A stretch of 64,000 bases of DNA from Dryomyza anilis (lineage: Eukaryota; Arthropoda; Insecta; Diptera; Dryomyzidae), in NCBI GenBank assembly GCA_951804985.1, contig OX638133.1, positions 55,457,122 to 55,521,121 on the forward strand, read 5' to 3'. A program made the translations under genes and the position numbers. Shown here piece after piece: positions 24,321 to 36,738 of this stretch; the stretch's first letter is position 1, and each line of letters begins with the position of its first letter. The notes below the pieces were generated by a model. The model was not told the DNA's origin, ran no database searches, and saw only the letters and a list, made by a program, of their open reading frames with translations.

Positions 24321-26378
24321 TCAAAAAATAAATCACTATAAGCGGCATATGGGTTCTTGAGAAATCACGTCTCAAACTTAAAATGCTCTTAACTCCGTAA
24401 ATACGAGTCGTAGAGGCCACAAAGTTAGCACATTTTGTAATCTATATTTTCCCTTTTAATTCCAATATAAATCATTATAATCGGCGCAAGGGTTCTAGAG
24501 AAATCACGTCTCAAACTTAAAATTTGCAATCTATTTTTGATATTTTAATTCCAATATAAATGATTATAATGCTCCTATTAATACGCTCCGTAGAGGCCTC
24601 AAAGTTGGCACATTTTGTAATCTATTTTTGGCCCTTAAATTCAAAAAATAAATCACTATAATCGGCATATGGGTTCTTGAGAAATCACGTCTCAAACTTA
24701 AAATGCTCATAACTCCGTTAATACGCGTCGTAGAGGCCTCAAAGTTAGCACATTTTGTAAACTATGTTTTCCCTTTTAATTCCAATATAAATCATTATAA
24801 TCGGAGCAAGGATTCTTGAGAAATCACGTCTCAAACTTAAAATGCTCATAACTCCGTAAATACGAGTCGTAGAGGCCTCAAAGTTGGCATATTTTGTAAC
24901 CTAATTTGCCCCTTTTAATTCCAATATAAATCATTATAATCGGCGCAAGAGTTCTTGAGAAATCACGGCTCAAAATTAAAACGGCTCAAATTTAAAAACG
25001 GCGCAAGAGTTCTTGAGAAATCACGTCTCAAACTTCAAATTTTTAATTCTTTTTGCACTTTTAATTCCAATATAAATCATTATAATCGGCGCAAGGGTTC
25101 TTGAGAAATCACATCTCAAATTTAAAATGCTCCTATAAATACGCGCCGTAGAGGCCTCAATGTTGGCCCATTTTGTAACTTATTTTTTCCCTTTTAATTC
25201 CAATTTAATCATTATAATCGACGCAAGGTTTCTTGAGAAATCACGTCTCAAACTTAAAATTTGTAATTTCTTTTTGCACTTTTAATTCCAATATAAATCA
25301 TTATAACCGGCGCAAAGGTTCTTGAGAAATCACGGCTCAAATTTAAAATGCTCCTATAAATACGCGCCGTAGAGGCCTCAAAGTTGGCACATTTTGTACT
25401 ATATTTTTGGCCTTTAAATTCCAATAAAAATCATTATAATCGGCATATGGGTTCTTGAGAAATCACGTCTCAAACTTAAAATGCTCTTAACTCCGTAAAT
25501 ACGCGTCGTAGAGGCCACAAAGTTAGCGCATTTTGTAAACTATTTTTTCCCTTTTAATTCCAATATAAATCGTTATAATCGGAGCAAGGATTCTTGAGAA
25601 ATCACGACTCAAACTTAAAATACCCATAACTCCGTAAATACGCGTCGTAGAGGCCTCAAAGTTGGAACATTTTTTATCTATTTTAGCCCTTTTAATTCCA
25701 ATATAAATCATTGTAATCGGCGCAAGGGTTCTTGAGAAGTCACATCTCAAATTTAAAATGCTCCTATAAATACGCGCCTCAAAGTTGGCCCATTTTGTAA
25801 CTTTTTTTTTCCCTTTAAATCATAATAATCGCAAGGACGCAAGGGTTCTTGAGAAATCACGTCTTTAAAATGCTCCTGTAAATACGCGCCGTATTTATAG
25901 GAAATGCTTAAAATGCTCTTAACTCCGTAAATACGCGCCTTAGAGGCATCAAAGCTGGCACTTTATAACCTAGTTTTTGCCTTTTAATTCTAATATAAAT
26001 CATTATAATCATCACAAGGCTTCCTGAGAAATCACGTCTCAAACTTAAAATGCTCTTAACTCCGTAAATACGCACCGTAGAGGCCTCAAAGTTAGCACAT
26101 TTTGTAATATTTTTTTGCCCTTGTTATTCCAATATAAATCATTATAATTCTTTAGAAACCACGTGTCAAATTTAAAATGCTCATAACTCCGTAAATACGC
26201 GTCGTAGAGGCCACAAAGTTGGAACATTTTTTTTATAAATTTTTGCCCTTTTAATTCCAATATAAATCATTGTAATCGGCGCAAGAGTTCTTGAGAAATC
26301 ACGTCTCAAATTTAAAATGCGCAGAACTCCGTAAAATGCTCCTATAAATACGCACCGTAGAGGCCTCAAAGTTGGCAC
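24321..26378 (+). repeat. Middle higher-order block, copy 2 (shorter)
   Basis: Matches copy 1 at offset 5780 until about 25740, then at 5885 after a 105-bp difference. Near 26335 it jumps from AGAACTCCG to GTAAAATGCTCC, skips the 181-bp dimer run, and continues like the segment at about 32990 (marker GTTGGCACGTTTTG at 26371 and 33022, offset 6651). Confidence 0.78.
25875..25901. repeat. Snap-back palindrome, mutated arm, second middle block
   Basis: Carries the CCTGTAAATACG arm shared with 19990 and 30992. It lies 5885 bp after the first, which is 105 bp more than the 5780-bp block spacing because the first block lacks a short segment here. Confidence 0.85.
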
Positions 26379-26771
26379 GTTTTGTAATCAATTTTTTGCC
26401 TTTTAATTCAAATATAAATCATTATAATTTGCACATGGGTTCTTGAGAAATCACTTCTGAAACTTAAAATTTGTAATCTATTTTTGCCCTTTTAATTCCA
26501 ATATAAATCATTATAATCATCACAAGGCTTCCTGAGAAATCACGTCTCAAACTTAAAATGCTCTTAACTCCGTAAATACGCGCCGTAGAGGCCTCAAAGT
26601 TAGCACATTTTGCAATATTTTTTTGCCCTTGTTATTCCAATATAAATCATTATAATTAGCGCAAGGGTTCTTGAGAAATCACGTGTCAAATTTAAAATGC
26701 TCATAACTCCGTAAATACGAGTCGTAGAGGCCTCAAAGTTGGAAAATTTTTTATCAATTTTTGCCCTTTTA

Positions 26772-26790
26772 ATTCCATTTATATTGGAAT
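26772..26790. repeat. Micro-inversion hairpin, copy 2
   Basis: Same ATTCCA, TTTATAT, TGGAAT structure as at 23017, followed by CGGCGCAAGTGTTCTTGAGA. Confidence 0.85.
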
Positions 26791-26905
26791 CGGCGCAAGT
26801 GTTCTTGAGAAATCACGTCTCAAATTTAAAATGCTCAGAACTCCGTAAATACGCGTCGTAGAGGCCTCAAAGTTGGACAATTTTTTATCAATTTTTGCCC
26901 TTTTA

Positions 26906-26924
26906 ATTCCATTTATATTGGAAT
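26906..26924. repeat. Micro-inversion hairpin, copy 3
   Basis: Identical hairpin, 134 bp after copy 2. The unit around it differs by TTGGACAATTTT in place of TTGGAAAATTTT. Confidence 0.85.
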
Positions 26925-27183
26925 CGGCGCAAGTGTTCTTGAGAAATCACGTCTCAAATTTAAAATGCTCAGAACTCCGTAAATACGCGCCGTAGAGGCC
27001 TCAAAGTTGGCATATTTTGTAACCTATTTTTCCCCTTTTAATTCCAATATAAATCATTATATTGGAATCGGCGCAAGTGTTCTTGAGAAATCACGTCTCA
27101 AATTTAAAATGCTCAGAACTCCGTAAATACGCGTCGTAGAGGCCTCAAAGTTGGACAATTTTTTATCAATTTTTGCCCTTTTA

Positions 27184-27202
27184 ATTCCATTTATATTGGA
27201 AT
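27184..27202. repeat. Micro-inversion hairpin, copy 4
   Basis: Identical hairpin, 278 bp after copy 3. Between them, near 27060, a hybrid reads CATTATATTGGAATCGG. It was formed by joining a normal unit to the inverted form. Confidence 0.85.
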
Positions 27203-29300
27203 CGGCGCAAGTGTTCTTGAGAAATCACGTCTCAAATTTAAAATGCTCAGAACTCCGTAAATACGCGCCGTAGAGGCCTCAAAGTTGGCATATTTTGTAA
27301 CCTATTTTTCCCCTTTTAATTCCAATATAAATCATTATAATCGGCGCAAGGGTTCTTGAGAAATCACGGCTCAAATTTAAAATGCTCCTATAAATACGCA
27401 CATTTTTTAATCTATTTTTGCCCTTTAAATTCCAATATAAATCATTATAATCGTCACAAGGGTTCTTGAGAAATCACGTCTCAAACTTGAAATTTGTAAT
27501 CTATTTTTTCCCTTTTAATTCCAGTATAAATCATTATAATCGGCGCAAGGGTTCTTGAGAAATCACGGCTCAAATTTAAAATGCTCCTATAAATACGCAC
27601 ATTTTTTAATCTATTTATGCCCTTTTAATTCCAATCTAAATCATTATAATCGTCACAAGGCTTTCTGAGAAATCACGTCTCAAACTTAAAATGCTCTTAA
27701 CTGCATAAATACGCGCCGTAGAGGCCTCAAAGCCGGCACATTTTGTAATCTATTTTTGAACTTTAAATTCCAATATAAATCATTACAATCGGCGCAAGGG
27801 TTTATGTGAAATCACAGCTCAAATTTGAAATGCTCCTATAAATACGCACCGTAGAGGCCTCAAAGTTGGCACATTTTGTAATCAATTTTTTGCCTTTTAA
27901 TTCCAATATAAATCATTATAATTTGCACATGGGTTCTTGAGAAATCACTTCTCAAACTTAAAATTTGTAATCTATTTTTGCCCTTTTAATTCCAATATAA
28001 ATCATTATAATCATCACAAGGCTTCCTGAGAAATCACGTCTCAAACTTAAAATGCTCTTAACTCCGTAAATACGCGCCGTAGAGGCCTCAAAGTTGGCTT
28101 ATTTTGTAACTTATTTTTTCCCTTTTAATTCCAATATAATCGACCAATAATAATCGACGCAAGGTTTCTTGAGAAATCACTTCTCAAACTTAAAATTTGT
28201 AATTTCTTTTTGCACTTTTAATTCCAATATAAATCATTATAACCGGCGCAAGTTCCAATATAAATCATTATAACCGGCGCAAGGGTTCTTGAGAAATCAC
28301 GTGTCAAATTTAAAATGCTCATAACTCCGTAAATACGAGTCGTAGAGGCCTCAAAGTTGGCATATTTTGTAACCTATTTTTCCCCTTTTAATTCCAATAT
28401 AAATCATTATAATCGGCGCAAGAGTTCTTGAGAAATCACGGCTAAAAATTAAACGGCTCAAATTTAAAAACGGCGCAAGAGTTCTTGAGAAATCACGTCT
28501 CAAACTTCAAATTTTTAATTCTTTTTGCACTTTTAATTCCAATATAAATCATTATAATCGGCGCAAGGGTTCTTGAGAAATCACATCTCAAATTTAAAAT
28601 GCTCCTATAAATACGCGCCGTAGAGGCCTCAAAGTTGGCCCATTTTGTAACTTATTTTTTCCCTTTTAATTCCAATTTAATCATTATAATCGACGCAAGG
28701 TTTCTTGAGAAATCACGTCTCAAACTTAAAATTTGTAATTTCTTTTTGCACTTTTAATTCCAATATAAATCATTATAACCGGCGCAAAGGTTCTTGAGAA
28801 ATCACGGCTCAAATTTAAAATGCTCCTATAAATACGCGCCGTAGAGGCCTCAAAGTTGGCACATTTTGTAGTCTATTTTTGGCCTTTTAATTCCAATATA
28901 AATCATTATAATCGGCATATGGGTTCTTGAGAAATCACGTCTCAAACTTAAAATTTGTAATCTATTTTTGCCCTTTTAATTCCAATATAAATGATTATAA
29001 TCGTCACAACGGTTCTTGAGAAATCACGTCTCAAACTTAAATTGTTCTTAACTCCGTAAATACGCGTCGTAGAGGCCTCCAAGTTAGCACATTTTGTAAT
29101 CTATTTTTGCCTTTGTAATTCCAATATAAATTATTATAATTGACGCAAGGGTTCTTGAGAAATCACGTCTCAAACTTAAAATTTGCAATCTATTTTTGAT
29201 ATTTTAATTCCAATATAAATGATTATAATGCTCCTATTAATACGCTCCGTAGAGGCCTCAAAGTTGGCACATTTTGTAATCTATTTTTGGCCCTTAAATT

Positions 29301-32300
29301 CAAAAAATAAATCACTATAATCGGCATATGGGTTCTTGAGAAATCACGTCTCAAACTTAAAATGCTCTTAACTCCGTAAATACGAGTCGTAGAGGCCACA
29401 AAGTTAGCACATTTTGTAATCTATATTTTCCCTTTTAATTCCAATATAAATCATTATAATCGGCGCAAGGGTTCTAGAGAAATCACGTCTCAAACTTAAA
29501 ATTTGCAATCTATTTTTGATATTTTAATTCCAATATAAATGATTATAATGCTCCTATTAATACGCTCCGTAGAGGCCTCAAAGTTGGCACATTTTGTAAT
29601 CTATTTTTGGCCCTTAAATTCAAAAAATAAATCACTATAATCGGCATATGGGTTCTTGAGAAATCACGTCTCAAACTTAAAATGCTCATAACTCCGTTAA
29701 TACGCGTCGTAGAGGCCTCAAAGTTAGCACATTTTGTAAACTATGTTTTCCCTTTTAATTCCAATATAAATCATTATAATCGGAGCAAGGATTCTTGAGA
29801 AATCACGTCTCAAACTTAAAATACTCATAACTCCGTAAATACGAGTCGTAGAGGCCTCAAAGTTGGCATATTTTGTAACCTAATTTGCCCCTTTTAATTC
29901 CAATATAAATCATTATAATCGATGCAAGAGTTCTTGAGAAATCACGGCTCAAAATTAAAACGGCTCAAATTTAAAAACGGCGCAAGAGTTCTTGAGAAAT
30001 CACGTCTCAAACTTCAAATTTTTAATTCTTTTTGCACTTTTAATTCCAATATAAATCATTATAATCGGCGCAAGGGTTCTTGAGAAATCACATCTCAAAT
30101 TTAAAATGCTCCTATAAATACGCGCCGTAGAGGCCTCAAAGTTGGCCCATTTTGTAACTTATTTTTTCCCTTTTAATTCCAATTTAATCATTATAATCGA
30201 CGCAAGGTTTCTTGAGAAATCACGTCTCAAACTTAAAATTTGTAATTTCTTTTTGCACTTTTAATTCCAATATAAATCATTATAACCGGCGCAAAGGTTC
30301 TTGAGAAATCACGGCTCAAATTTAAAATGCTCCTATAAATACGCGCCGTAGAGGCCTCAAAGTTGGCACATTTTGTAGTATATTTTTGGCCTTTAAATTC
30401 CAATAAAAATCATTATAATCGGCATATGGGTTCTTGAGAAATCACGTCTCAAACTTAAAATGCTCTTAACTCCGTAAATACGCGTCGTAGAGGCCACAAA
30501 GTTAGCGCATTTTGTAAACTATTTTTTCCCTTTTAATTCCAATATAAATCGTTATAATCGGAGCAAGGATTCTTGAGAAATCACGACTCAAACTTAAAAT
30601 GCTCATAACTCCGTAAATACGCGTCGTAGAGGCCTCAAAGTTGGAACATTTTTTATCAATTTTTGCCCTTTTAATTCCAATATAAATCATTGTAATCGGC
30701 GCAAGAGTTCTTGAGAAATCACGGCTCAAATTTAAAATGCTTATAACTCCGTAAATACGCGTCGTAGAGGCCTCAAAGTTGGAACATTTTTTATCTATTT
30801 TAGCCCTTTTAATTCCAATATAAATCATTGTAATCGGCGCAAGGGTTCTTGAGAAGTCACATCTCAAATTTAAAATGCTCCTATAAATACGCGCCTCAAA
30901 GTTGGCCCATTTTGTAACTTTTTTTTTCCCTTTAAATCATAATAATCGCAAGGACGCAAGGGTTCTTGAGAAATCACGTCTTTAAAATGCTCCTGTAAAT
31001 ACGCGCCGTATTTATAGGAAATGCTTAAAATGCTCATAACTCCGTAAATACGCGCCTTAGAGGCCTCAAAGCTGGCACTTTATAACCTAGTTTTTGCCTT
31101 TTAATTCTAATATAAATCATTATAATCATCACAAGGCTTCCTGCGAAATCACGTCTCAAACTTAAAATGCTCTTAACTCCGTAAATACGCACCGTAGAGG
31201 CCTCAAAGTTAGCACATTTTGTAATATTTTTTTGCCCTTGTTATTCCAATATAAATCATTATAATTCTTGAGAAACCACGTGTCAAATTTAAAATGCTCA
31301 TAACTCCGTAAATACGCGTCGTAGAGGCCACAAAGTTGGAACATTTTTTTTATAAATTTTTGCCCTTTTAATTCCAATATAAATCATTGTAATCGGCGCA
31401 AGAGTTCTTGAGAAATCACGTCTCAAATTTAAAATGCGCAGAACTCCGTAAATACGCGTCGTAGAGACCTCAAAGTTGGCACATTTTGTAATATATTCTT
31501 GGCCTTCAAATTCCAAAAATAAATCATTATAATCGGCATATGGGTTCTTGAGAAATCACGTCTCAAACTTAAAATTTGCAATCTATTTTTGGTCTTTTAA
31601 TTCCAAGATAAATGATTATAATGCTCCTATTAATACGCGCCGTAGAGGCCTCAAAGTTGGCACATTTTGTAATCTATTCTTGGCCTTCAAATTCAAAAAA
31701 TAAATCATTATAATCGGCATATGGGTTCTTGAGAAATCACGTCTCAAACTTAAAATTTGCAATCTATTTTTGGTCTTTTAATTCCAAGATAAATGATTAT
31801 AATGCTCCTATTAATACGCGCCGTAGAGGCCTCAAAGTTGGCACATTTTGTAATCTATTCTTGGCCTTCAAATTCAAAAAATAAATCATTATAATCGGCA
31901 TATGGGTTCTTGAGAAATCACGTCTCAAACTTAAAATGCTCTTAACTCCGTAAATACGCGTCGTAGAGACCTCAAAGTTGGCACATTTTGTAATCTATTC
32001 TTGGCCTTCAAATTCAAAAAATAAATCATTATAATCGGCATATGGGTTCTTGAGAAATCACGTCTCAAACTTAAAATTTGCAATCTATTTTTGGTCTTTT
32101 AATTCCAAGATAAATGATTATAATGCTCCTATTAATACGCGCCGTAGAGGCCTCAAAGTTGGCACATTTTGTAATCTATTCTTGGCCTTCAAATTCAAAA
32201 AATAAATCATTATAATCGGCATATGGGTTCTTGAGAAATCACGTCTCAAACTTAAAATGCTCATAACTCCGTAAATACGCGTCGTAGAGGCCTCAAAGTT

Positions 32301-32500
32301 GGAACATTTTTATCAATTTTTGCCCTTTTAATTCCAATATAAATCATTGTAATCGGCGCAAGAGTTCTTGAGAAATCACGTCTCAAATTTAAAATGCTCA
32401 GAACTCCGTAAATACGCGTCGTAGAGACCTCAAAGTTGGAACATTTTTTTATATATTTTTGCCCTTTTATTCCAATATAAATCATTGTAATTGGCGCAAG
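29301..32500 (+). repeat. Middle higher-order block, copy 3
   Basis: Matches copy 2 at spacing 4979 and then 5117 after one extra 138-bp L unit near 30.7 kb. It matches the later part of copy 1 at about 11002, including the S+M dimer run (about 31490-32240). Differences to copy 1 are sparse, so this is a recent long duplication. Confidence 0.82.
30992..31018. repeat. Snap-back palindrome, mutated arm, third middle block
   Basis: Third CCTGTAAATACG copy, 5117 bp after the second. The extra 138 bp over the 4979-bp block spacing is one added L unit in the third block. Confidence 0.85.
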
Positions 32501-35500
32501 GGTTCTTGAGATATCACATCTCAAATTTGAAATGCTCCTATAAATACGCGCCTCAAAGTTGGCCCATTTTGTAACCTATTTTTTCCCTTTAAATCATAAT
32601 AACCGCAAGGACGCACGGGTTCTTGAGAAATCACGTCTCAAACTTAAAATTTGTAATTTCTTTTTGCACTTTAAATTCCAATATAAATCATTATAATCGG
32701 CGCAAGGGTTCTTGAGAAATCACGGCTCAAATTTAAAATGCTCCTATAAATACGCACATTTTTTAATCTATTTTTTCCCTTTTAATTCCAATATAAATAA
32801 TCATAATCGTCACAAGGCTTCCTGAGAAATCACGTCTCAAACTTAAAATGCTCTTAACTGCATAAATACGCGCCGTAGAGGCCTCAAAGCTGGCACATTT
32901 TGTAATCTATTTTTGAACTTTAAATTCCAATATAAATCATTACAATCGGCGCAAGGGTTTATGTGAAATCACGGCTCAAATTTGAAATGCTCCTATAAAT
33001 ACGCACCGTAGAGGCCTCAAAGTTGGCACGTTTTGTAATCAATTTTTTGCCTTTTAATTCAAATATAAATCATTATAATTTGCACATGGGTTCTTGAGAA
33101 ATCACTTCTGAAACTTAAAATTTGTAATCTATTTTTGCCCTTTTAATTCCAATATAAATCATTATAATCATCACAAGGCTTCCTGAGAAATCACGTCTCA
33201 AACTTAAAATGCTCTTAACTCCGTAAATACGCGCCGTAGAGGCCTCAAAGTTAGCACATTTTGCAATATTTTTTTGCCCTTGTTATTCCAATATAAATCA
33301 TTATAATTAGCGCAAGGGTTCTTGAGAAATCACGTGTCAAATTTAAAATGCTCATAACTCCGTAAATACGAGTCGTAGAGGCCTCAAAGTTGGCATATTT
33401 TGTAACCTATTTTTCCCCTTTTAATTCCAATATAAATCATTATAATCGGCGCAAGAGTTCTTGAGAAATCACGGCTAAAAATTAAAACGGCTCAAATTTA
33501 AAAACGGCGCAAGAGTTCTTGAGAAATCAAGTCTCAAACTTCAAATTTTTAATTCTTTTTGCACTTTTAATTCCAATATAAATCATTATAATCGGCGCAA
33601 GGGTTCTTGAGAAATCACATCTCAAATTTAAAATGCTCCTATAAATACGCGCCGTAGAGGCCTCAAAGTTGGCCCATTATGTAACTTATTTTTTCCCTTT
33701 TAATTCCAATATAAATCATTATAATCGACGCAAGGGTTCTTGAGAAATCACTTCTCAAACTTAAAATTTGTAATTTCTTTTTGCACTTTTAATTCCAATA
33801 TAAATCATTATAATCGGCGCAAGGGTTCTTGAGAAATCACGGCTCAAATTTAAAATGCTCCTATAAATACGCGCCGTAAACGCCTCAAAGTTGGCAATTT
33901 TGTAATCTATTTTTGGCCTTTTAATTCCAACATAAATCATTATAATCGGCACATGGGTTCTTGAGAAATTAAGTCTCAAACTTAAAATTGGTAATTTCTT
34001 TTTGCACTTTTAATTCCAATATAAATGATTATAACCGGCGCAAAGGTTCTTGAGAAATCACGGCTCAAATTTAAAATGCTCCTATAAATACGCGCCGTAG
34101 AGGCCTCAAAGTTGGCCCATTATGTAACTTATTTTTTCCCTTTTAATTCCAATTTAATCATTATAATCGACGCAAGGTTTCTTGAGAAATCACTAAATTG
34201 TTCTTAACTCCGTAAATACGCGTCGTAGAGGCCTCCAAGTTAGCACATTTTGTAATCTATTTTTGCCCTTGTAATTCACGTTGACGCAAGGGTTCTTGAG
34301 AAATCACGTCTCAAACTTAAAATTTGCAATCTATTTTATTCCAATATAAATGACTATAATGCTCCTATTAATACGCGCCGTAGAGGCCTTAAAGTTGGCA
34401 CATCTTGTAATCTATTTTTGGCCTTTAAATTCAAAAAATAAATCACTATAAGCGGCATATGGGTTCTTGAGAAATCACGTCTCAAACTTAAAATGCTCAT
34501 AACTCCGTAAATACGCTTCGTAGAGGCCTCAAGGTTGGAACATTTTTTTTATCTATTTTTGCCCTTTTAATTCCAATATAAATCATTGTAATCGGCGCAA
34601 GGGTTCTTGAGAAATCACATCTCAAATTTGAAATGCTCCTATAAATACGCGCCTCAAAGTTGGCCCATTTTTTAACCTATTTTTTCCCTTTTAATTCCAA
34701 TATAAATCATTATAATCGCAAGGACGCAAGGGTTCTTGAGAAATCACAGTTTTAAAATGGTCCCGTAAATACGCGCCGTATTAATAGGAAGTGTTTAAAA
34801 TGCTCTTTACTCCGTAAATACGCGCCTTAGAGGCCTCAAAGCTGGCATATTTTGTAACCTATTTTTTCCCTTTTAATTCTAATGTAAATCATTATAATCA
34901 TCACAAGGCTTCCTGAGAAATCACGTCTCAAACTTAAAATGCTCTTAACTCTTTAAATTCCAATATAAATCATTGTAATCGGCATATGGGTTCTTGAGAA
35001 ATCACGTCTCAAACTTAAAATGCCCTTAACTCCGTAAAGACGCGTCGTAGAGGCCACAAAGTTAGCACATTTTGTAAACTATGTTTTCCCTTTTAATTCC
35101 AATATAAATCGTTATAATCGGAGCAAGGATTCTTGAGAAATCACGTCACAAACTTAAAATGCTCATAACTCCGTAAATACGCGTCGTAGAGGCCTCAAAG
35201 TTGGAAAATTTTTTATCAATTTTTGCCCTTTTAATTCCAGTATAAATCATTGTAATCGGCGCAAGTGTTCTTGAGAACTCACGTCTCAAATGTAAATACG
35301 CGCCGTAGAGGCCTCAAAGTTGTAATTCCAATATAAATTATTATAATTGACGCAAGGGTTCTTGAGAAATCACGTCTCAAACTTAAAATTTGCAATCTAT
35401 TTTTGGTCTTTTAATTCCAATATAAATGATTATAATGCTCCTATTAATACGCGCCGTAGAGGCCTCAAAGTTGGCACATTTTGTAATCTATTTTTTGCCT

Positions 35501-36033
35501 TTAAATTCAAAAAATAAATCATTATAATCGGCATATGGGTTCTTGAGAAATCACGTCTCAAACTTAAAATGCTCTTAACTCCGTAAAGACGCGTCGTAGA
35601 GGCCACAAAGTTAGCACATTTTGTAAACTATGTTTTCCCTTTTAATTCCAATATAAATCGTTATAATCGGAGCAAGGATTCTTGAGAAATCACGTCACAA
35701 ACTTAAAATGCTCATAACTCCGTAAATACGCGTCGTAGAGGCCTCAAAGTTGGAAAATTTTTTATCAATTTTTGCCCTTTTAATTCCAGTATAAATCATT
35801 GTAATCGGCGCAAGTGTTCTTGAGAAATCACGTCTCAAATGTAAATACGCGCCGTAGAGGCCTCAAAGTTGGCATATTTGGCGCAAGAGTTCTTGAGAAA
35901 TCACGGCTCAAACTTAAAATTTGTAATTTATTTTTGCACTTTTAATTCCAATATAAATCATTATAATCGGCGCAAGGGTTCTTGAGAAATCACGGCTCAA
36001 ATTTAAAAAGCTCCTATAAATACGCACATTTTT
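32501..36033 (+). repeat. Satellite leading to the mobile element
   Basis: About 32.8-33.3 kb matches 26.3-26.7 kb, and about 33.34-33.98 kb matches 21.66-22.30 kb. A local tandem duplication near 35.03-35.87 kb repeats CTCCGTAAAGACGCGTCG (35027 and 35579, offset 552). The left flank of the element has a clipped unit TTGGCATATTTGGCGCAAGA shared with the second element copy. Confidence 0.75.
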
Positions 36034-36034
36034 A

Positions 36035-36061
36035 TACCCTACACCTATGAGGTACAGGGTA
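36035..36061. repeat. 5' terminal imperfect hairpin of the element
   Basis: TACCCT pairs with AGGGTA, and inside it ACCT pairs with AGGT around ATG, separated by a two-base mismatch. The same structure is at 42057-42083 in the second copy. Hairpin-forming ends are common in this class of element. Confidence 0.7.
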
Positions 36062-36165
36062 TATTAACTTTGTGCATATATTGTAACGCCCCTTAGGAGG
36101 CGTGTCCGGTATGGAAAAGTATATATATTCTTGATCAGCATCACTACCCGAGTCCGTTTAGCCAT

Positions 36166-36201
36166 GTCCGTCTGTCTGTCCGTCTTGCTGTCTTGCTGTC
36201 C
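36166..36201 (+). repeat. GTCY microsatellite inside the element
   Basis: GTCC, GTCT, GTCT, GTCC, then GTCTTGCT twice and GTCC. Such a GTCY tract just after AGCCAT is a typical internal mark of mini-me-like elements. The interspersed TTGCT makes it imperfect. The second full copy has the same tract at 42188-42223. Confidence 0.8.
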
Positions 36202-36443
36202 GAATACAGAATAACTTGAGAAATACTGATCAGAATGCGATGAAATTTCGTCTCAATATATTTTAGCCAAAAGTAGGAACTGAGTTTTGAAATGAGCCAA
36301 ATTGGTCAACGGACACACCCACCTCCCATACAAGTCACTTTTATATAACTTTTCGGAACTAATAACTCGAAAATTATTCAAGGTATAGTTATAAAATTTA
36401 AAACATATTGTTAGAATTCACTTTAAAATATGTGGTCTAAAAA

Positions 36444-36460
36444 TGGGCGTGATCCGCCCA
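36444..36460. repeat. Internal hairpin of the element
   Basis: TGGGCG and CGCCCA flank TGATC. A weaker similar hairpin, GGCG / CGCC around TGGTC, lies at 36563-36575. GC-rich paired motifs of this form stand out from the AT-rich surroundings. Confidence 0.7.
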
Positions 36461-36716
36461 CATTTTCTTTCATTATTTCCCGGGTTTTCATAGTGGAAAT
36501 TTGATCCGTATATTATTCAAATCAAATCTATGAAATATTAGCCTTTCAAAATTTTAAATATAGGCGTGGTCCGCCCAATTATATTTTTCAATTTTTTTTT
36601 TTAGTTTTTTATACATTATATAAATTATTTAATTTATGGGGATATAAGACGTAAATTTCTGATATATGAATAATATTCTGAGGGTTAATATACCCACCAA
36701 AGGTGAAGGGTATTCC

Positions 36717-36738
36717 ATAGTCGGGCCCGACCGACTAT
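36717..36738. repeat. 3' hairpin of the element
   Basis: ATAGTCGG and CCGACTAT flank GCCCGA, an 8-bp stem near the 3' end. A stem-loop close to the 3' end is typical of Helitron/Helentron-type elements. Equivalent hairpins are at 38324-38345 and 42739-42760. Confidence 0.72.

Larger units (their letters stand above)
26379..29300 (+). repeat. Satellite between middle blocks, with the hairpin lineage
   Basis: About 26.7-27.3 kb is a local amplification of the micro-inverted hairpin units at 26772, 26906 and 27184. About 27.3-27.8 kb resembles about 23.1-23.9 kb. About 28.3-29.0 kb resembles the scar-bearing segment at about 24.9-25.5 kb. No gene was seen. Confidence 0.75.

Noticed and set aside
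30502..30867. 121-codon minus-strand open frame
   Set aside because: Translated satellite. Its extra length over the related frames at 19743 and 25523 comes from one additional 138-bp unit.
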